The position numbers and the translations under genes were made by a program. The notes beneath the pieces were generated by a model. The model made no database searches, was not told the origin of the DNA, and saw only the letters and a list, made by a program, of their open reading frames with translations. A stretch of 64,000 nt of DNA from Candidatus Galacturonatibacter soehngenii (GTDB lineage Bacteria > Bacillota > Clostridia > Lachnospirales > Lachnospiraceae): positions 682,001-746,000 of the forward strand of contig NZ_WAGX01000005.1 in the NCBI RefSeq assembly GCF_008830185.1, given 5' to 3'. How positions within the stretch are numbered: position 1 is the first letter of the stretch; each line of letters starts with the position of its first letter. This document shows, piece by piece, positions 63,261 through 64,000 of the stretch.

Positions 63261-64000
63261 CTGTTGTCCAATATCCTCCTACTTTGTTTTTGCCTTTGCC
63301 TGTTTGAATTTTTATTCCTTTTGTACCATCCTTTAATGTTACTTCTTTCCCATGACTTTTGTTTTTATTATAAAAATCCATCGCATCTTCCGTGTACTGC
63401 TCTAATGTTCTTCCTTTTCCGTGTTTCTTCAAATGATAGTCCATGGACTCTTCAACAGTATCAAATGTTGCTTTATACCATTTAGATTTAGTCTCAGAGC
63501 CTCCCTTACTAACATCCTCACCAAGCTTCTTACTTGCACTTATCGATATTTTGATTCCAGCCGCAGTTTCTGTAGCTCCCAACACCATTATTCCAAATCC
63601 TGCTCCAGATATTTCTATCTGACCAGTCGCAGTAGATACTAACGTTATGCCCGCTCCCTTTTGCATGGTGCTTGCTCCTGACGCAGCAGTTATAAGTCCT
63701 AACAGCATTGATGTAATATCTCCTGCTATTTCACCCTTGTTATAGGTGGTCTGATACGTCTTGCTATATGGTTCGCTTCCAATATCCATATTATACACAT
63801 TCTTTAATACACTGTCCGCAAATCCTCCAAAAAATGTGGCTAGCTGTTTTACTGGCTCTGGCATTCCATTTACAGCATTCATTACCTTGGTTTGGATTTT
63901 CTTTGCTTCCATACACATCTTTTGTTCCGCCTCAAATAGTGCGGTCACTAATTTATTATCTACATATGCATAGCTGCTTGTTACATTTGTAACATTTGCT
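63232..64000 (-). CDS. Rhs protein C-terminal region with nuclease-like tip (5' part beyond window)
   Basis: The frame is open to the right edge (NVTNVTSSYAYVDNKLVTAL). It holds the pre-toxin region shared with the Rhs copy at 45-46 kb (QLATFFGGFADSVLKNVYNM; hydrophobic LLGLITAASGASTMQKGAG), the junction DVSKGGSETKS, and a tip of about 80 residues (ESMDYHLKKHGKGRTLEQYT, KDGTKGIKIQTGKGKNKVGG, YWTTDGKLVTFWD). The tip ending is of the BECR-type RNase kind. This is probably the expressed end of the locus; Rhs proteins deliver such tips into neighbouring cells. Confidence 0.85.
   Translation of the reverse strand, partial: ANVTNVTSSYAYVDNKLVTALFEAEQKMCMEAKKIQTKVMNAVNGMPEPVKQLATFFGGFADSVLKNVYNMDIGSEPYSKTYQTTYNKGEIAGDITSMLLGLITAASGASTMQKGAGITLVSTATGQIEISGAGFGIMVLGATETAAGIKISISASKKLGEDVSKGGSETKSKWYKATFDTVEESMDYHLKKHGKGRTLEQYTEDAMDFYNKNKSHGKEVTLKDGTKGIKIQTGKGKNKVGGYWTTDGKLVTFWD

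Noticed and set aside
43989-64000. CRISPR array suggested by repeated blocks in the Rhs island
   Set aside because: Repeats are kilobases apart and coding or hairpin-type; no regular repeat-spacer pattern.

Overview
The window is low-GC Firmicute chromosome, most likely a Lachnospiraceae/Clostridium cluster XIV organism. Pointers are the AT-rich codon use, strong AGGAGG ribosome sites, a YesM/YesN-type two-component pair beside a CUT1 sugar importer, a PspA/SPFH pair, and ICE genes of the kind common in gut clostridia. No rRNA, tRNA or CRISPR array was seen.

Region 1 (1 to about 14.2 kb) is a decaying integrative conjugative element (ICE) lying against the 3' end of rlmD. It keeps the start of a SpoVG-like gene, several accessory genes broken by stops or frameshifts, a large SNF2/DEAD-type helicase split by an IS3-family element, and a ParB-like gene. 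Methionine genes sit inside it: metY, and a metE interrupted by a second IS3-family element. Both IS3 insertions can be resolved to the base: removing the IS and one target duplication restores the reading frame. An IS200/IS605-type tnpA element lies between metE and parB.

Region 2 (14.4-32.4 kb) is ordinary chromosome: rlmD, pcrA, an SPFH protein and PspA, DUF1836, hemerythrin, YerC-like, PHP phosphoesterase, rubrerythrin, an ABC substrate-binding lipoprotein, methionine aminopeptidase with a SEC-C motif, a cohesin-domain membrane protein, an AraC regulator and argS. Region 3 (32.5-43.8 kb) is a glycan-use locus: GH28, GH38 alpha-mannosidase, two CUT1 permeases and a binding protein on the minus strand, divergent from a YesM/YesN-type sensor kinase and AraC-type response regulator.

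Region 4 (43.9-64 kb) is the most interesting part: the downstream tail of an Rhs polymorphic-toxin locus, all on the minus strand. The expressed Rhs tip enters from the right edge. Downstream lies an array of displaced toxin/immunity cassettes, including barnase/barstar and a colicin D-like toxin. Four of them have no start codon and begin with the same FAKGGSxT junction a few codons after an in-frame stop. Interleaved are two copies of an approximately 3.2 kb element encoding a short tyrosine recombinase, a one-domain serine-recombinase-like protein and an HUH rolling-circle replication protein. A decayed third rep and a solitary fourth end are also present. Each copy is headed by a structured segment of about 160 bp placed directly after an immunity gene, and its stem shows compensatory base changes among the four copies. 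A second hairpin family (AGACCAGCTAT) follows other immunity genes, and an IS110-family element separates each mobile unit from the next toxin junction. My inference is that this is a candidate cassette-gathering or cassette-shuffling system for Rhs toxin tips, built from an HUH replicator plus a tyrosine recombinase. Activity cannot be shown from sequence alone.
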